This document shows positions 51,228-60,708 of a stretch of DNA of 64,000 nt, piece after piece (within the stretch, counting starts at the first letter, position 1; each line of letters starts with the position of its first letter). This DNA is from Eubacterium sp. GTDB taxonomy: Bacteria; Bacillota; Clostridia; Peptostreptococcales; Anaerovoracaceae. The notes under the pieces are model-generated. The model was not told where the DNA came from. It worked only from the letters and a program-made list of their open reading frames with translations, and did no database searches. The stretch spans positions 62,001 to 126,000 of the forward strand of contig JAFWHX010000005.1 of NCBI GenBank assembly GCA_017533915.1, read 5' to 3'. A program made the position numbers and the translations under genes.

Positions 51228-52310
51228 ATGTATCTGGAGTTAAAAGATATATGTAAAAGGTATGTAGACGCGAAGCCGGGTGAGCCGGATGCGGTCTCAC
51301 ATGTAGATCTCGGAATTGAAAAGGGTGAGCTGATCGCGCTCCTTGGGCCTTCCGGAAGCGGTAAGACGACTCTGCTCCGCATGATCGCGGGGCTGGATCA
51401 GCCGACTTCAGGTGAGATCTACATCGACGGTACGTGTGTAAACGATCTTGCTCCTGCGTACAGGAAAGTCGGGTTCGTATTCCAGAACTACGCTTTGTTC
51501 AGGTATATGACTGTGTTCCAGAACATTGCGTTCGGCCTCGATGTGCAGAAGAAGCCAGCTGAAGAGATAAGGAAGCGTGTGGATTACCTTCTCGAGCTCA
51601 TCGGTCTTTCTGAATTAAGAAACAGGTATCCGAACCAGCTTTCCGGAGGACAGAGGCAGAGGGTGGCTTTTGCAAGGGCACTGGCGACAGAGCCTGCGAT
51701 ACTCCTGCTTGATGAACCTTTTGCCGCGATCGATTCCAAAGTCAGAAAAGAGCTGAGGACGTGGCTCAGGGAGATGATAAGAGAAGTCGGCGTGACTGCG
51801 GTTTTTGTCACTCATGATCAGGATGAGGCTGTCGACATGGCAGACAGGATCGTTCTTCTTAAAGACGGGAAAGTAGAGCAGATCGGTACGGCATACGAAG
51901 TATACAAAGAGCCTGGTACTGCTTTTGCCGCTACATTCATCGGAGACTCAGCAGTCTGGGACATCTTTACAGGGTTCAAAGGCTTTGATGATATAAGCGG
52001 CGGACGGAAGGTCGTTATACGGCCGGAATATGTGGAATCGTTCCGTGACGACAACCCGAAGTTCCACGACATGATACAGTATTCAGACGAGGGGGTCGTT
52101 TCAGACGTCGTGTTCCGCGGGACATTCACCGAGGTCACGCTCGATGTCAACGGGATAAAACTGATCTGCAGGAGATCCCCTGAGCGGAGGCCGGTCCATG
52201 TCGGCGACAGGATGAGAGTGCTGGTATACCGCATCAATGTTTTTGACGATGAAGGCGCGTATGTGATAAAGAACAGGCTTCTTTCAAACATCGAGATAGA
52301 ATTCATGTAA
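51228..52310 (+). CDS. cysA: Sulfate ABC transporter ATP-binding protein (CysA)
   Basis: The ATG at 51228 is chosen over a longer frame that runs through the intergenic repeat; GAAAGG lies seven nt upstream. The product has 360 residues. LGPSGSGKTTLL (Walker A), LSGGQRQRVAFARALA (signature) and ILLLDEPFAAID (Walker B) are followed by a TOBE-like C-terminal domain (VVIRPEYVESF, GTFTEVTLDV). It powers sulfate import through the fused permease. Confidence 0.94.
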   Translation: MYLELKDICKRYVDAKPGEPDAVSHVDLGIEKGELIALLGPSGSGKTTLLRMIAGLDQPTSGEIYIDGTCVNDLAPAYRKVGFVFQNYALFRYMTVFQNIAFGLDVQKKPAEEIRKRVDYLLELIGLSELRNRYPNQLSGGQRQRVAFARALATEPAILLLDEPFAAIDSKVRKELRTWLREMIREVGVTAVFVTHDQDEAVDMADRIVLLKDGKVEQIGTAYEVYKEPGTAFAATFIGDSAVWDIFTGFKGFDDISGGRKVVIRPEYVESFRDDNPKFHDMIQYSDEGVVSDVVFRGTFTEVTLDVNGIKLICRRSPERRPVHVGDRMRVLVYRINVFDDEGAYVIKNRLLSNIEIEFM

Positions 52311-52416
52311 ATAGCGTGACATATGTGATACAATAATAGCAGAAGTTCTGCCGGCGGATGTCAGGAATGGCTCCGGAGGGCGGTGCTCCGATGAAAAGTG
52401 GAGGTGACAGGCTATT

Positions 52417-52812
52417 ATGAAAAAGAACGTATTGATCGTGCTGCTGACCGCGGTTCTTCTGACGGCGCTGCTCGCAGGCTGCAGCGGTGTGGGTATGAGT
52501 GAGGAAGAGAAAAAGAGCCAGTTCCTGATCGGGACATGGACCGCGACAGAAGCAACAGTGAACGGTGTGACAAAAGACCCTTCTGAGATCTTCCAGGATG
52601 CATTATCGCTTGACTTCGTAAAAGGCGGAGACTGCACGATGTCGATCGGCGACAAGCAGTCAGAATTAAAATGGGAGCTCGTCGACGATGGAGTCATACT
52701 TTCGGGTGAGGACACATACACGGTCACATTCCCGGATGCACAGCGGAAAACTCTGATGATCAACATAAAAGGAATAGATATCCTTATGGAGAAGGCTGAA
52801 GAAGAGAAATAG
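52417..52812 (+). CDS. Small lipoprotein, lipocalin-like
   Basis: The product has 131 residues. The leader ends in LAGC, a lipobox. The mature part FLIGTWTATEATVNG, then LSGEDTYTVTFPD, resembles short lipocalin-like or DUF5640-type beta-barrel lipoproteins common in Clostridia. Function is unknown. A terminator follows 27 nt after the stop. Confidence 0.8.
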   Translation: MKKNVLIVLLTAVLLTALLAGCSGVGMSEEEKKSQFLIGTWTATEATVNGVTKDPSEIFQDALSLDFVKGGDCTMSIGDKQSELKWELVDDGVILSGEDTYTVTFPDAQRKTLMINIKGIDILMEKAEEEK

Positions 52813-52838
52813 TTCTTCATCGATCTGCATGGGAACAG

Positions 52839-52873
52839 GCTCTGTTCAGGTATATCCTGGGCAGAGCTTTTTT
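52839..52873 (+). terminator. Rho-independent terminator
   Basis: GCTCTG-TT-CAGG, loop TATAT and CCTG-GG-CAGAGC are followed by six T (52868-52873). Confidence 0.85.
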
Positions 52874-52929
52874 AGTTCTGCATGATATATATGTGGTAGA
52901 ATAAAGACAGAGATATCGAGCTCATCAGG

Positions 52930-52985
52930 GAACAATGTATAAAGAACAATGGATAAGGAACAACGTATAAGGAACAATGTATAAA
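52930..52985 (+). repeat. 14-bp tandem repeat (four copies) in the leader of the AmmeMemo gene
   Basis: GAACAATGTATAA-like units start at 52930, 52944, 52958 and 52972, exactly 14 bp apart. A TAGAAT -10-like word lies just upstream (52897-52902). Confidence 0.85.
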
Positions 52986-53020
52986 GAAAGAACTTGCAGA
53001 TCGATCTGCGGAGGTGTGAT

Positions 53021-54406
53021 ATGTCTGTAATTGCAGGGTTTATGGTGCCGCATCCGCCTATGATAGTGCCGGCGGTCGGCCGCGGGAGCGAAGTCGAGGT
53101 CGAAGAGACGACAAAAGCGTACGAGCGTGTCGCGGAGGAGATCGCGGAGATCGCGCCTGAGACCATAATAATATCGAGCCCGCACACAGTGATGTATTCA
53201 GACTATTTCCATATATCACCAGGTAGGGGCGCACGGGGGTCGTTCAGGGATTTCGGCGCTCCGGAGGTGAGTTTTGATGAGGAATACGACGAAGAGCTTG
53301 TCAGAGAGATATGCCGAATGGCCGACGAGTGCCATTTCCGTGCCGGGACCATGGGCGAGCGCGATCAAAACCTCGACCATGCAACTATGGTGCCTCTTTA
53401 TTTCATCAGGCAGAAGTATAAAGGCGGGAAGATCATAAGGGTCGGCCTTTCCGGACTCCCGCTGACCGAGCACTATGCGCTTGGAATGATGATACAGCAG
53501 GCGGTGTCAAAGCTCGGACGCCGCGCGGTATATGTCGCGAGCGGCGACCTTTCGCATAAGCTTCAGGACTATGGGCCATACGGATTCGCGCCGGAGGGAC
53601 CGGTCTACGATGAGCGGATAATGGATGTCATGGGCCGTGGAGCATTCGGGGAACTCTTTGATTTTGATGAGGCATTCTGTGAAAAAGCTGCGGAGTGCGG
53701 CCACAGGTCATTTGTCATTATGGCGGGCGCTCTGGACGGAATGTCAGTGAAAGTAGAGAAGCATTCACACCAGGACGTGACTGGAGTGGGGTACGGCATA
53801 TGCTCGTTCTTTGTTGGCGAGCACGATGAGAGCAGGAAATTTCTGGACGCATACCTTGACAGACAGGCGGAAGCGAGCCGCGAGCAGCTCGAGCACGCGG
53901 ACGAATATGTGAAGCTTGCCTGGAAGTCGCTTGAAAGCTATATCACCAGTCACAAAACGATAGATGTGCCGGACGGCCTGCCTTCAGAGATGCTCGAACA
54001 GCAGGCGGGAGCATTCGTGTCGATCCATGAGAACGGGGCGCTCAGAGGGTGCATCGGGACCATACTCCCGACTACCGAATGCGTAGCGCAGGAGATAATA
54101 GACAACGCGGTGAGCGCATCAACGAGAGATCCGCGGTTCGACCCGATAACGCCGGAAGAGATCCCATGGCTGGAGATCAACGTCGACGTTCTCAGCGAGC
54201 CGGAAGACATCGATTCGCCGGAGCAACTAGACGTAAAAAAATACGGCGTGATAGTTTCATGCGGGAGCCGGCGCGGACTGCTTCTTCCGGATCTCGACGG
54301 AGTCGACACTGTAGAGCAGCAGATACGGATAGCCATGCAGAAAGGCGGTATCCGTGAAGGAGAGAAGATCAAGCTGCAGAGATTTACAGTGACGAGACAT
54401 AAATAG
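53021..54406 (+). CDS. AmmeMemoRadiSam system protein: Memo/LigB-like domain fused to AMMECR1
   Basis: The ATG at 53021 follows GGAGGTG. The product has 461 residues. Residues 1-265 are a class III extradiol dioxygenase/Memo-like domain ([56 protein letters not shown]). Residues about 285-461 are AMMECR1 ([51 protein letters not shown]). Such proteins occur with the radical SAM enzyme encoded 180 nt downstream; their reaction is not established. Confidence 0.92.
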   Translation: MSVIAGFMVPHPPMIVPAVGRGSEVEVEETTKAYERVAEEIAEIAPETIIISSPHTVMYSDYFHISPGRGARGSFRDFGAPEVSFDEEYDEELVREICRMADECHFRAGTMGERDQNLDHATMVPLYFIRQKYKGGKIIRVGLSGLPLTEHYALGMMIQQAVSKLGRRAVYVASGDLSHKLQDYGPYGFAPEGPVYDERIMDVMGRGAFGELFDFDEAFCEKAAECGHRSFVIMAGALDGMSVKVEKHSHQDVTGVGYGICSFFVGEHDESRKFLDAYLDRQAEASREQLEHADEYVKLAWKSLESYITSHKTIDVPDGLPSEMLEQQAGAFVSIHENGALRGCIGTILPTTECVAQEIIDNAVSASTRDPRFDPITPEEIPWLEINVDVLSEPEDIDSPEQLDVKKYGVIVSCGSRRGLLLPDLDGVDTVEQQIRIAMQKGGIREGEKIKLQRFTVTRHK

Positions 54407-54427
54407 AGGTACACTGACTGACAAATT

Positions 54428-54505
54428 CACATCGACAAATAAAGCACACCGGCAGATAATGTCACGCTGACAAAAATCACATCGGCAGATGAAGTCACAC
54501 CGGTG
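54428..54505 (+). repeat. About 17-bp degenerate repeat between the AmmeMemoRadiSam genes
   Basis: CACAYCGRCARAT-like words occur at 54428, 54445, 54463, 54478 and 54496. Farther on, CGAAGGGAAGGATAA appears twice (about 54519 and 54568), the second copy supplying the ribosome binding site of the radical SAM gene. Confidence 0.7.
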
Positions 54506-54586
54506 CATATGCGAGCGTGCGAAGGGAAGGATAATGCATACAGCCGCCAGCAGCGTACGCGTGCGTACGAAGGGAAGGATAAAAGT

Positions 54587-55873
54587 ATGGATCATGCAAC
54601 ATGCGATGTCTGTTTCAGGCACTGCAGGATCAACGAAGGAAGTCTGGGATTCTGCGGCGCAAGGACCTGTGTAGACGGAAAAGTGATCTGCGCGAACTAC
54701 GGCAGGGTCACTTCGCTTGCGCTTGATCCGATCGAGAAAAAGCCGCTGGCCAGATTCTTTCCAGGCAGCCTTATACTGTCAGTAGGAAGCTACGGATGCA
54801 ACCTGAGATGCCCATTCTGCCAGAACAATGAGATATCATGGTCGGAACTGGCAATAGATACAGCGAGGTATTTTGCTAATCATGATCTGAGAGCCGGAGC
54901 TGCCGAGAATGGTGCAGCTCAGCAGGAAGAGAATGGTGCAGCTCAGCAGGAAGAGAACGATATCCTTCGTACAGATTTTGTTACGCCGGAAGTGCTCGCT
55001 GATACCGCCGAGTATTATAAAAGGGCAGGAAATATAGGCGTAGCCTTCACATACAATGAGCCTTTGATCGGGTATGAATACGTGAGAGACGCCGCTAAGC
55101 TGGTGCATGAAAAAGGCATGAAGAATGTGATCGTAACGAACGGAACGGCCGGCCTGAATGTGCTGGATGAGCTGGCACCGTACGTCGATGCGATGAATAT
55201 AGATCTGAAAGGATTCAGCGACCGCTATTACAAAGACGTCCTCGGCGGCGACCGCAAAATGGTCATGGACTTCATAGAGGCCGCAGTAAAAGTGTGCCAC
55301 GTTGAGCTCACGACTCTGATAATCCCTGGTGAGAATGATTCCGACGAGGAGATGGCCGCGTTGTCCGCATGGGTCGCGGGTCTGAAGCCGTCGCCGGAGT
55401 ATTATACCGACGCGGGCTGCGGCATATCAGCCGAGCAAAACTATCAGCCACTGAGCGGAGCCGGATCAGCGAAACAGAACTGTCAGCCACCGAGCGGAGC
55501 CGGATCAGCGAGACAGAACTGTCAGCCATCGAGCGGAGCCGGATCAGTCGGGCAGAACTGTCAGCCATCGAGCGGAGCCGGATCAGCGAGACAGAAATGT
55601 CAGCCATCGAGCGGCGCCGAATCAGTCGGGGAAGACCTGCCATTGACAGATCAAGTAGAGCAAGTTACCAATGCTGGATCAACCACCGGCGCCGATATCA
55701 CCGTGACCGACCAAAAGAATCAAGTTACCGGCGCTGACATACCACTCCATGTCACAAGGTTCTTCCCGTGCTTCCATATGACAGACCGCTGTCCGACCGC
55801 AGTGGATTCAGTTATCCATCTTGCTGATGTCGCACGGAAGAACCTGAAGTACGTTTATACAGGAAACATCTGA
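54587..55873 (+). CDS. AmmeMemoRadiSam radical SAM enzyme with repeat insertions
   Basis: The ATG at 54587 follows AAGGAT by about seven nt. The product has 428 residues. GCNLRCPFCQN carries the iron-sulfur cysteines Cys71, Cys75 and Cys78; VAFTYNEPLIGYEYVRD, VTNGTAG and NIDLKGFSDRYYKD match the AmmeMemoRadiSam radical SAM family to its end (IPLHVTRFFP, KYVYTGNI). Two low-complexity insertions interrupt it: an NGAAQQEE duplication near residue 108 and about 110 residues between 272 and 383, mostly five 13-residue repeats. It probably acts with the upstream fusion protein; the substrate is unknown. Confidence 0.92.
   Translation: MDHATCDVCFRHCRINEGSLGFCGARTCVDGKVICANYGRVTSLALDPIEKKPLARFFPGSLILSVGSYGCNLRCPFCQNNEISWSELAIDTARYFANHDLRAGAAENGAAQQEENGAAQQEENDILRTDFVTPEVLADTAEYYKRAGNIGVAFTYNEPLIGYEYVRDAAKLVHEKGMKNVIVTNGTAGLNVLDELAPYVDAMNIDLKGFSDRYYKDVLGGDRKMVMDFIEAAVKVCHVELTTLIIPGENDSDEEMAALSAWVAGLKPSPEYYTDAGCGISAEQNYQPLSGAGSAKQNCQPPSGAGSARQNCQPSSGAGSVGQNCQPSSGAGSARQKCQPSSGAESVGEDLPLTDQVEQVTNAGSTTGADITVTDQKNQVTGADIPLHVTRFFPCFHMTDRCPTAVDSVIHLADVARKNLKYVYTGNI
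55453..55647 (+). repeat. 39-bp in-frame repeat inside the radical SAM gene
   Basis: GAGCGGAGCCGGATCAG starts at 55453, 55492, 55531, 55570 and, changed, 55609, exactly 39 bp apart; each codes for about SGAGSARQNCQPS. Confidence 0.93.
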
Positions 55874-55992
55874 TTATGTAAATTCCGTCACAACAGTAAA
55901 TCCTGTCACAACAATAGTTCAATTGTGATCTGCAAGGATCATTGTCATCAGACTCAGTTGAAGATCGTATTTCGAAGATAGGAACCTATTGA

Positions 55993-56532
55993 TTCCGTCT
56001 ACGAAAACCAAAAAAACAGCAAAAGTGATATCACTTTTGCTGTTTTTGTTCAACCTGTAGACAGAAACAGCTAGAAAACCCATGATCTCGTCTACAGAAA
56101 GCAAAAAACTAACGAAAATGATATCATTTTGCATGATTTTACTCATTCTGTAGACAGAAATGGCAAAAAAGGCCTTGATTCCGTCTACAGAAAGCAAAAA
56201 ACTAACGAAAATGATATCATTTTGCATGATTTTACTCATTCTGTAGACGGAAATGGTAAGAAAACCCTTGATTCCGTCTACAGAAAGCAAAAAACTGATG
56301 AAAGTGATATCATTTTGCATGATTTTACTCATTCTGTAGACAGAAACAGCTTCAAAGAGTGAATTCTGTAGAAAAAACAGCAGGAATTTGATGAAAAGTG
56401 TAGTAAAACGAATAATTCCGAGGTGTTTTTCTACGGAAACAGCATTTAGGAGTGAATTCTGTAGAAAAAACAGCAAGGATTTGATGAAAAGTGTAGTAAA
56501 TCAGAAAATTGCAAAAGATTTTTCTACGAGGA
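55993..56532 (-). repeat. 93-bp composite array 3: four B units then two A units on the plus strand (inverted)
   Basis: B units start (TTCCGTCTAC or variant) at 55993, 56086, 56179 and 56272; A units (TTCTGTAGAAAAA) at 56364 and 56457. The period is 93 bp, with 92 at the B/A change measured at this end. Cores read AAAATGATATCATTTT. Orientation matches array 2. It fills the gap between convergent genes ending at 55873 and 56595; the remaining 180 nt of that gap show no other clear feature. Confidence 0.95.
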
Positions 56533-56594
56533 ACTGCGAGAGGAACATCTTGGCAATGAGTGGAAAGACCTGGTCAATGAGTGGAAAGACCTGG

Positions 56595-59372
56595 TCAGAT
56601 GCGGCTCACAAGGATCTCGCTGCGGTAGGCTTTGGCGGCTGAATCATAGTAGCGTTTGCCGATACAGTTGACGTGGACTCTGGTGCCGTCTTTACGCACG
56701 ATGTCGTGCTCAAGGTAAGCGATGTTGCCGTGCGTGAACTGCTTATCAACTTCGGAAATGTAGTGGTCACGGTCATCTTCTGGTATAAGATCGAATTGCG
56801 ACATATTGCCTATGGCTTCACCTGGGGTGTAGCCGGTTATATCGGTGAACATCGGATCTACCTCTACGATGCGGTCATCGATATCCAGGATGTAGTGGCA
56901 GAATGGTACGGAACTCGTCACATCGCCGATCGGGGTCGCTATATGGCTGTCCGATGAAGCTGCGGCACTGGTACTTGTATTGCTGTCCGATGGTGCTGTG
57001 GCACTGGCACTTGCCTGGATACTCAGCTGGTCTGCGGAAACAGCACTTGCCTGGTCACTCAACTGGCCTGCGGCAGTACCATTGGTCTGGCCCGCTGCTT
57101 CGGCGCCAGTGTTGCTTGTGGTTTTTGCTTCGGCGCCAGTGTTGCTTGTGGTTTTTGCTTCGGCGCCAGTGTTGCTTGTGGTTTTTGCTTCGGCGCCAGT
57201 GTTGCTTGTGGTTTTGATCCCGGCGCCTGCCTGGCTTCTGTATACTACTGCAGGATCTTCGAGCTGCTTGAAGACCCGGATCTCACCGCTCGTTTTTTCG
57301 ACCTGCGTTATATCTGGATCCTCGTCGAGCATCTTCAGGAATTCTTCCGCAAGCATTGGATCGAACTGTGTGCCTGAGCACCGCTTTATCTCAGCCTGTG
57401 CTTCTTTTGGTGAAAGTGCTTTTCTGTAGCTTCTGGTGTTCACCATCGCGTCGTATGCATCGACTACAGAAATTATCCTTGAGAGAAGAGGTATGGCGCT
57501 GCCAGCGAGCTTTTCGGGGTAGCCGTCGCCGTCCCAGCGCTCGTGATGGTGGAGAATGAATACTGCGATATCCTTCAGCTCATCTGAGCTCATGGCTATT
57601 TCAAACCCTTTTTCTGCATGGGTGCGCAGGACTGCCCACTCACTTTCGGTAAGTCTGCCAGGCTTGTTCAGTATCTCAAGCGGGATTCCGATCTTTCCTA
57701 TGTCATGCAGCAGGCAAAGCAGGCTAAGGTCGGCCTGTTCTGCATCGGTAAGACCGATCCTCTTTCCAAGTACGTTCCCCATTTTCTGTGTTCTTTTAAC
57801 ATGAGCTTCAGTATCGGAATCGCTCTCCTGGAGGGCGCGTACAAGGCTCGTAAGCGTCTGTGAATGATTAGATCCGGAGTCCAGGAGCTTTTTCACCTGA
57901 AGAGAATGGACCGCGAGCTCCACTGCCTGAATGACGTTTCTTCCTGCACCGGCATTCTCACGAATTACGACCTGGTTTTGATCAGTGACGGAAGAATCAG
58001 CTGTCTCACTTAAGCCGTACATCACAGTCCCGCCACAGGCTTTCTGGATTTTCTCAGCGTTCTCACGGATGCCGTTTTCTGTCGAGTGCTGACAGATCGC
58101 CAGCAGATTCGCCTCGTATCCACGGACGAATTTTGTGCCTTCCGGCATGTACTTGCGCATCGCCGACGCTAGGCCGCGGATCCTCTGATTGCCGACCTCA
58201 TGGCCGAATGTATGGTTGACGCGGCTAAGCCCGATTATGTCGAACACCGCGACCGCTGTAGGATGATCAAAATTGTATGGGTCTTCAGCGATGATACGGT
58301 GGAAATACTCCCAGTTTTCAAATCCGGTCAAAATATCAGTACTGATATCGGGTTCAGTGAATACAAGAAGATTCCCGGTCACAGCGCCGCGGTAATCACG
58401 CAGCTTGCTGGAATCAAGGCGTATAGGAGTCTCGCGTCCATCAGGGCAGCACTGCACGCTGAAACTGTCTTCGTCACTGTGCCCATCCGGGATCCCGGCC
58501 TGCTTTATGAAGTCCGACTTTTTCATTCTGTCCGGCCATTTTACTTCAGGGAAGAGAAGCTCTGCTTTCTGATTCTTCATAATAAGCTCTTCGTCATGGT
58601 CGAACAGCACGATGCCCTGGTTGATGTTCTGGAATATGGTCATCGAGAGCGACATGAGCATGTCTTTATGCCGGTATTCGAACGCAGCCCAGTAAACTAT
58701 GACGAGTGCGATGGAATAGCCGAATATAGACCAGTCGAGGAGAGCGTACAGCCTTGTTCCGGACGAGTACAGGAATACAGCATTGATGATCACGACAGCA
58801 GCGATCGCGATTATGATGAGCCAGTACTGGTTCTGATACTGCTGCGGTGTACGTGAGATCTTGACCCCGAGAATGTAGATAATGAATCCGACGAGCAGAT
58901 ACGTGAAGATCAGGTGGAGTATATAGAGCGGCTTCATCTCGTAGACGAACGGTGCAATGGCGGTGTCTCTGGGGGCATACGTAACGGCTATCTCTTTGAA
59001 TATGTTGACGAACAAAACGATACTGTCGAATGTCGCGCAGACCGCGATGACTTTCTTCATGCACCACGACTCTCTGGTGAGGTGGCGCTCAGTGAAAAGA
59101 TATGTGAAACATACGAGAGAGACCAGCATCCAGTCGATGCATATAAAGTAGACACTGGAAAAGACAGACCGTGCCATATAACTGGAGGCGTTTACACTGA
59201 TAACGTATGATAATGTGACCAGACCCGCAGAAAGAGCAGAAAGGCAGAGGTATTTACCGGTCTCCTCAGCCTTATGGAAACAAAGATATGAAAACTGGAA
59301 ATCAACAACTATAACGAGCACAGAGATCGCATTGAAAAATGTGATAACGGTTGCAGTAAAGTCCATACCCAT
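56595..59372 (-). CDS. Membrane protein with degenerate GGDEF, HD-GYP and C-terminal PAS domains
   Basis: GGGAGG lies seven nt before the ATG at 59372. The product has 925 residues: seven or so transmembrane helices (1-230), a PAS-like region, a GGDEF domain whose signature is FVRGYEANLL (degenerate, so probably not a cyclase), and HD-GYP with LLHDIGKIG (His556-Asp557) and HHERWDGDGYP. After the catalytic domain come a repeat-rich linker (KTTSNTGAEA four times, then Ala/Ser/Gln-rich) and a PAS domain (YILDIDDRIVEVDPMFTDIT). It likely degrades cyclic di-GMP under control of a membrane and a PAS signal. The PAS domain after, rather than before, the enzyme is unusual. Confidence 0.9.
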   Translation of the reverse strand: MGMDFTATVITFFNAISVLVIVVDFQFSYLCFHKAEETGKYLCLSALSAGLVTLSYVISVNASSYMARSVFSSVYFICIDWMLVSLVCFTYLFTERHLTRESWCMKKVIAVCATFDSIVLFVNIFKEIAVTYAPRDTAIAPFVYEMKPLYILHLIFTYLLVGFIIYILGVKISRTPQQYQNQYWLIIIAIAAVVIINAVFLYSSGTRLYALLDWSIFGYSIALVIVYWAAFEYRHKDMLMSLSMTIFQNINQGIVLFDHDEELIMKNQKAELLFPEVKWPDRMKKSDFIKQAGIPDGHSDEDSFSVQCCPDGRETPIRLDSSKLRDYRGAVTGNLLVFTEPDISTDILTGFENWEYFHRIIAEDPYNFDHPTAVAVFDIIGLSRVNHTFGHEVGNQRIRGLASAMRKYMPEGTKFVRGYEANLLAICQHSTENGIRENAEKIQKACGGTVMYGLSETADSSVTDQNQVVIRENAGAGRNVIQAVELAVHSLQVKKLLDSGSNHSQTLTSLVRALQESDSDTEAHVKRTQKMGNVLGKRIGLTDAEQADLSLLCLLHDIGKIGIPLEILNKPGRLTESEWAVLRTHAEKGFEIAMSSDELKDIAVFILHHHERWDGDGYPEKLAGSAIPLLSRIISVVDAYDAMVNTRSYRKALSPKEAQAEIKRCSGTQFDPMLAEEFLKMLDEDPDITQVEKTSGEIRVFKQLEDPAVVYRSQAGAGIKTTSNTGAEAKTTSNTGAEAKTTSNTGAEAKTTSNTGAEAAGQTNGTAAGQLSDQASAVSADQLSIQASASATAPSDSNTSTSAAASSDSHIATPIGDVTSSVPFCHYILDIDDRIVEVDPMFTDITGYTPGEAIGNMSQFDLIPEDDRDHYISEVDKQFTHGNIAYLEHDIVRKDGTRVHVNCIGKRYYDSAAKAYRSEILVSRI
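57097..57216 (-). repeat. 30-bp in-frame repeat in the HD-GYP/PAS linker
   Basis: GCTTCGGCGCCAGTGTTGCT starts at 57097, 57127, 57157 and 57187 (plus-strand view); the four units are nearly identical and code for KTTSNTGAEA. Confidence 0.93.
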
Positions 59373-59564
59373 GACATGGCCTCCCGATCGTGATATAAAA
59401 GCAGATCCCGCTATGAAAAAGTGCTCTGACAGTACCCTTAGAAAAATGTGAAATCGTTCTTAAAGAATCATCAGCTCCTTATAAGTATTATTTGTGTCCT
59501 TTTAGTCTAACCCCATAAAATAATAAAAACAATAGAAAACGAGATATATTTTCAGAATATTCTG

Positions 59565-59606
59565 AAAAAGCCCCGGTCCGGAACAGATCTGTTCCAGATC
59601 GGAGCT
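59565..59606 (-). terminator. Rho-independent terminator of the DHH gene
   Basis: Read on the minus strand, AGCTCCGATCTGGAACAG pairs with CTGTTCCGGACCGGGGCT and is followed by TTTTT. The stem contains the recurring CCGGAACAGAT word. The other 190 nt between this and the HD-GYP start are AT-rich without a clear feature. Confidence 0.8.
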
Positions 59607-59619
59607 TGTAATCGAATCA

Positions 59620-60552
59620 TTATGCCTCGTTGAGGGCTTTAATGATGTCCGGCAGCTGTTCGTCGACGGTGTCGTTTTCGAGCTGGCAGGTGCCGGCGTT
59701 TCTGTGGCCGCCGCCGCCGTATTTCAGGCAGAGCTCGCCGATATCCGCATTGGAGGCTTTGTTCACGATCGACTTTCCGATCATGACGGCTGTATTCTGC
59801 TTGCGGAATCCCCATGCGACGTGGATGGAGACCTGGCACTCAGGATAAAGAGCATAGATCATAAATCGGTTCCCGGCGTATATCGTCTCTTCATTTCTGA
59901 GGTCGAGCACGACGACTTTGTCATAGACTTTCGCGATTCGCCTGAGCTGCTCCTTGAACAGTTCGGCCTGCTCGAAATAAAGGTCGACTCTTTCTTTTAC
60001 GTCCGGAAGCTCCAGGATCTCATCGATCGTATGCTCGCGGCAGTAGTCTATGAGCTCCATCATGAGGTCGTAGTTGGAGATCCGGAATTCATGGAACCGG
60101 CCGAGGCCTGTCCTGGCGTCCATCAGATAGTGCAGAAGCACCCAGCCCTTTGGATCCAGGATGTCGTCGACGGTGAAGTCAGCGCTGTCGCCTTTGTCGA
60201 CGGCTTCCATGAGCTCGTCTGAGATGTTAGGGAATTTCTCTTTTCCGCCGAAATAGTCATATACTACGCGGGCGGCGCTTCTTGCGTTCTCATCGATGAT
60301 CAGCTTGCCGTCAGTCTCGACTGCTTTCAGTCTGTCGATCTCGGATTCATGATGGTCGAAAGCCATCCCTACGCGCGGATCATACGGCAGGTTTGTCGTA
60401 ATGTCATTCTTTGTCAGCTCTATCTTTCCGTCCTGCACGTCTTTCGGATGTACGAACTTGATTTCGTCGATCATGTCGAGCTCTTTCAGCATCATCGCGC
60501 ATGCAAGCCCGTCAAAGTCACTTCTCGTAACAAGGCGCCGTATCTCAGCCAT
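59620..60552 (-). CDS. DHH-family phosphoesterase
   Basis: The product has 310 residues. The N-terminal RSDFDGLACAMML and MAFDHHESE are metal-binding motifs of the DHH domain, and KYGGGGHRNAGTCQL is the DHHA1 substrate-binding motif. Family members hydrolyse polyphosphate, nanoRNA or cyclic dinucleotides. The shape resembles exopolyphosphatase-related proteins, but the substrate cannot be decided. The terminator lies 13 nt beyond its stop. Confidence 0.88.
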   Translation of the reverse strand: MAEIRRLVTRSDFDGLACAMMLKELDMIDEIKFVHPKDVQDGKIELTKNDITTNLPYDPRVGMAFDHHESEIDRLKAVETDGKLIIDENARSAARVVYDYFGGKEKFPNISDELMEAVDKGDSADFTVDDILDPKGWVLLHYLMDARTGLGRFHEFRISNYDLMMELIDYCREHTIDEILELPDVKERVDLYFEQAELFKEQLRRIAKVYDKVVVLDLRNEETIYAGNRFMIYALYPECQVSIHVAWGFRKQNTAVMIGKSIVNKASNADIGELCLKYGGGGHRNAGTCQLENDTVDEQLPDIIKALNEA

Positions 60553-60708
60553 ATCTGTTCCTCCATATATTCATATTACAGATCAAAACATTCTTCTACA
60601 TTTATTATAGTAGCAAAACACTGCTCTATCAAGACAGGAAAACCGATCGGGATCCCGCTGTGCTTCAGGTTCAGAGAGGTTTTGCCGCTGAATAGACCGG
60701 GAATGCCG

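Noticed and set aside
55919..56476. 185-residue minus-strand protein across array 3
   Set aside because: It is the array read in its open frame, without a ribosome binding site or known domain; repeat DNA explains it better, although the continuous frame keeps slight doubt.
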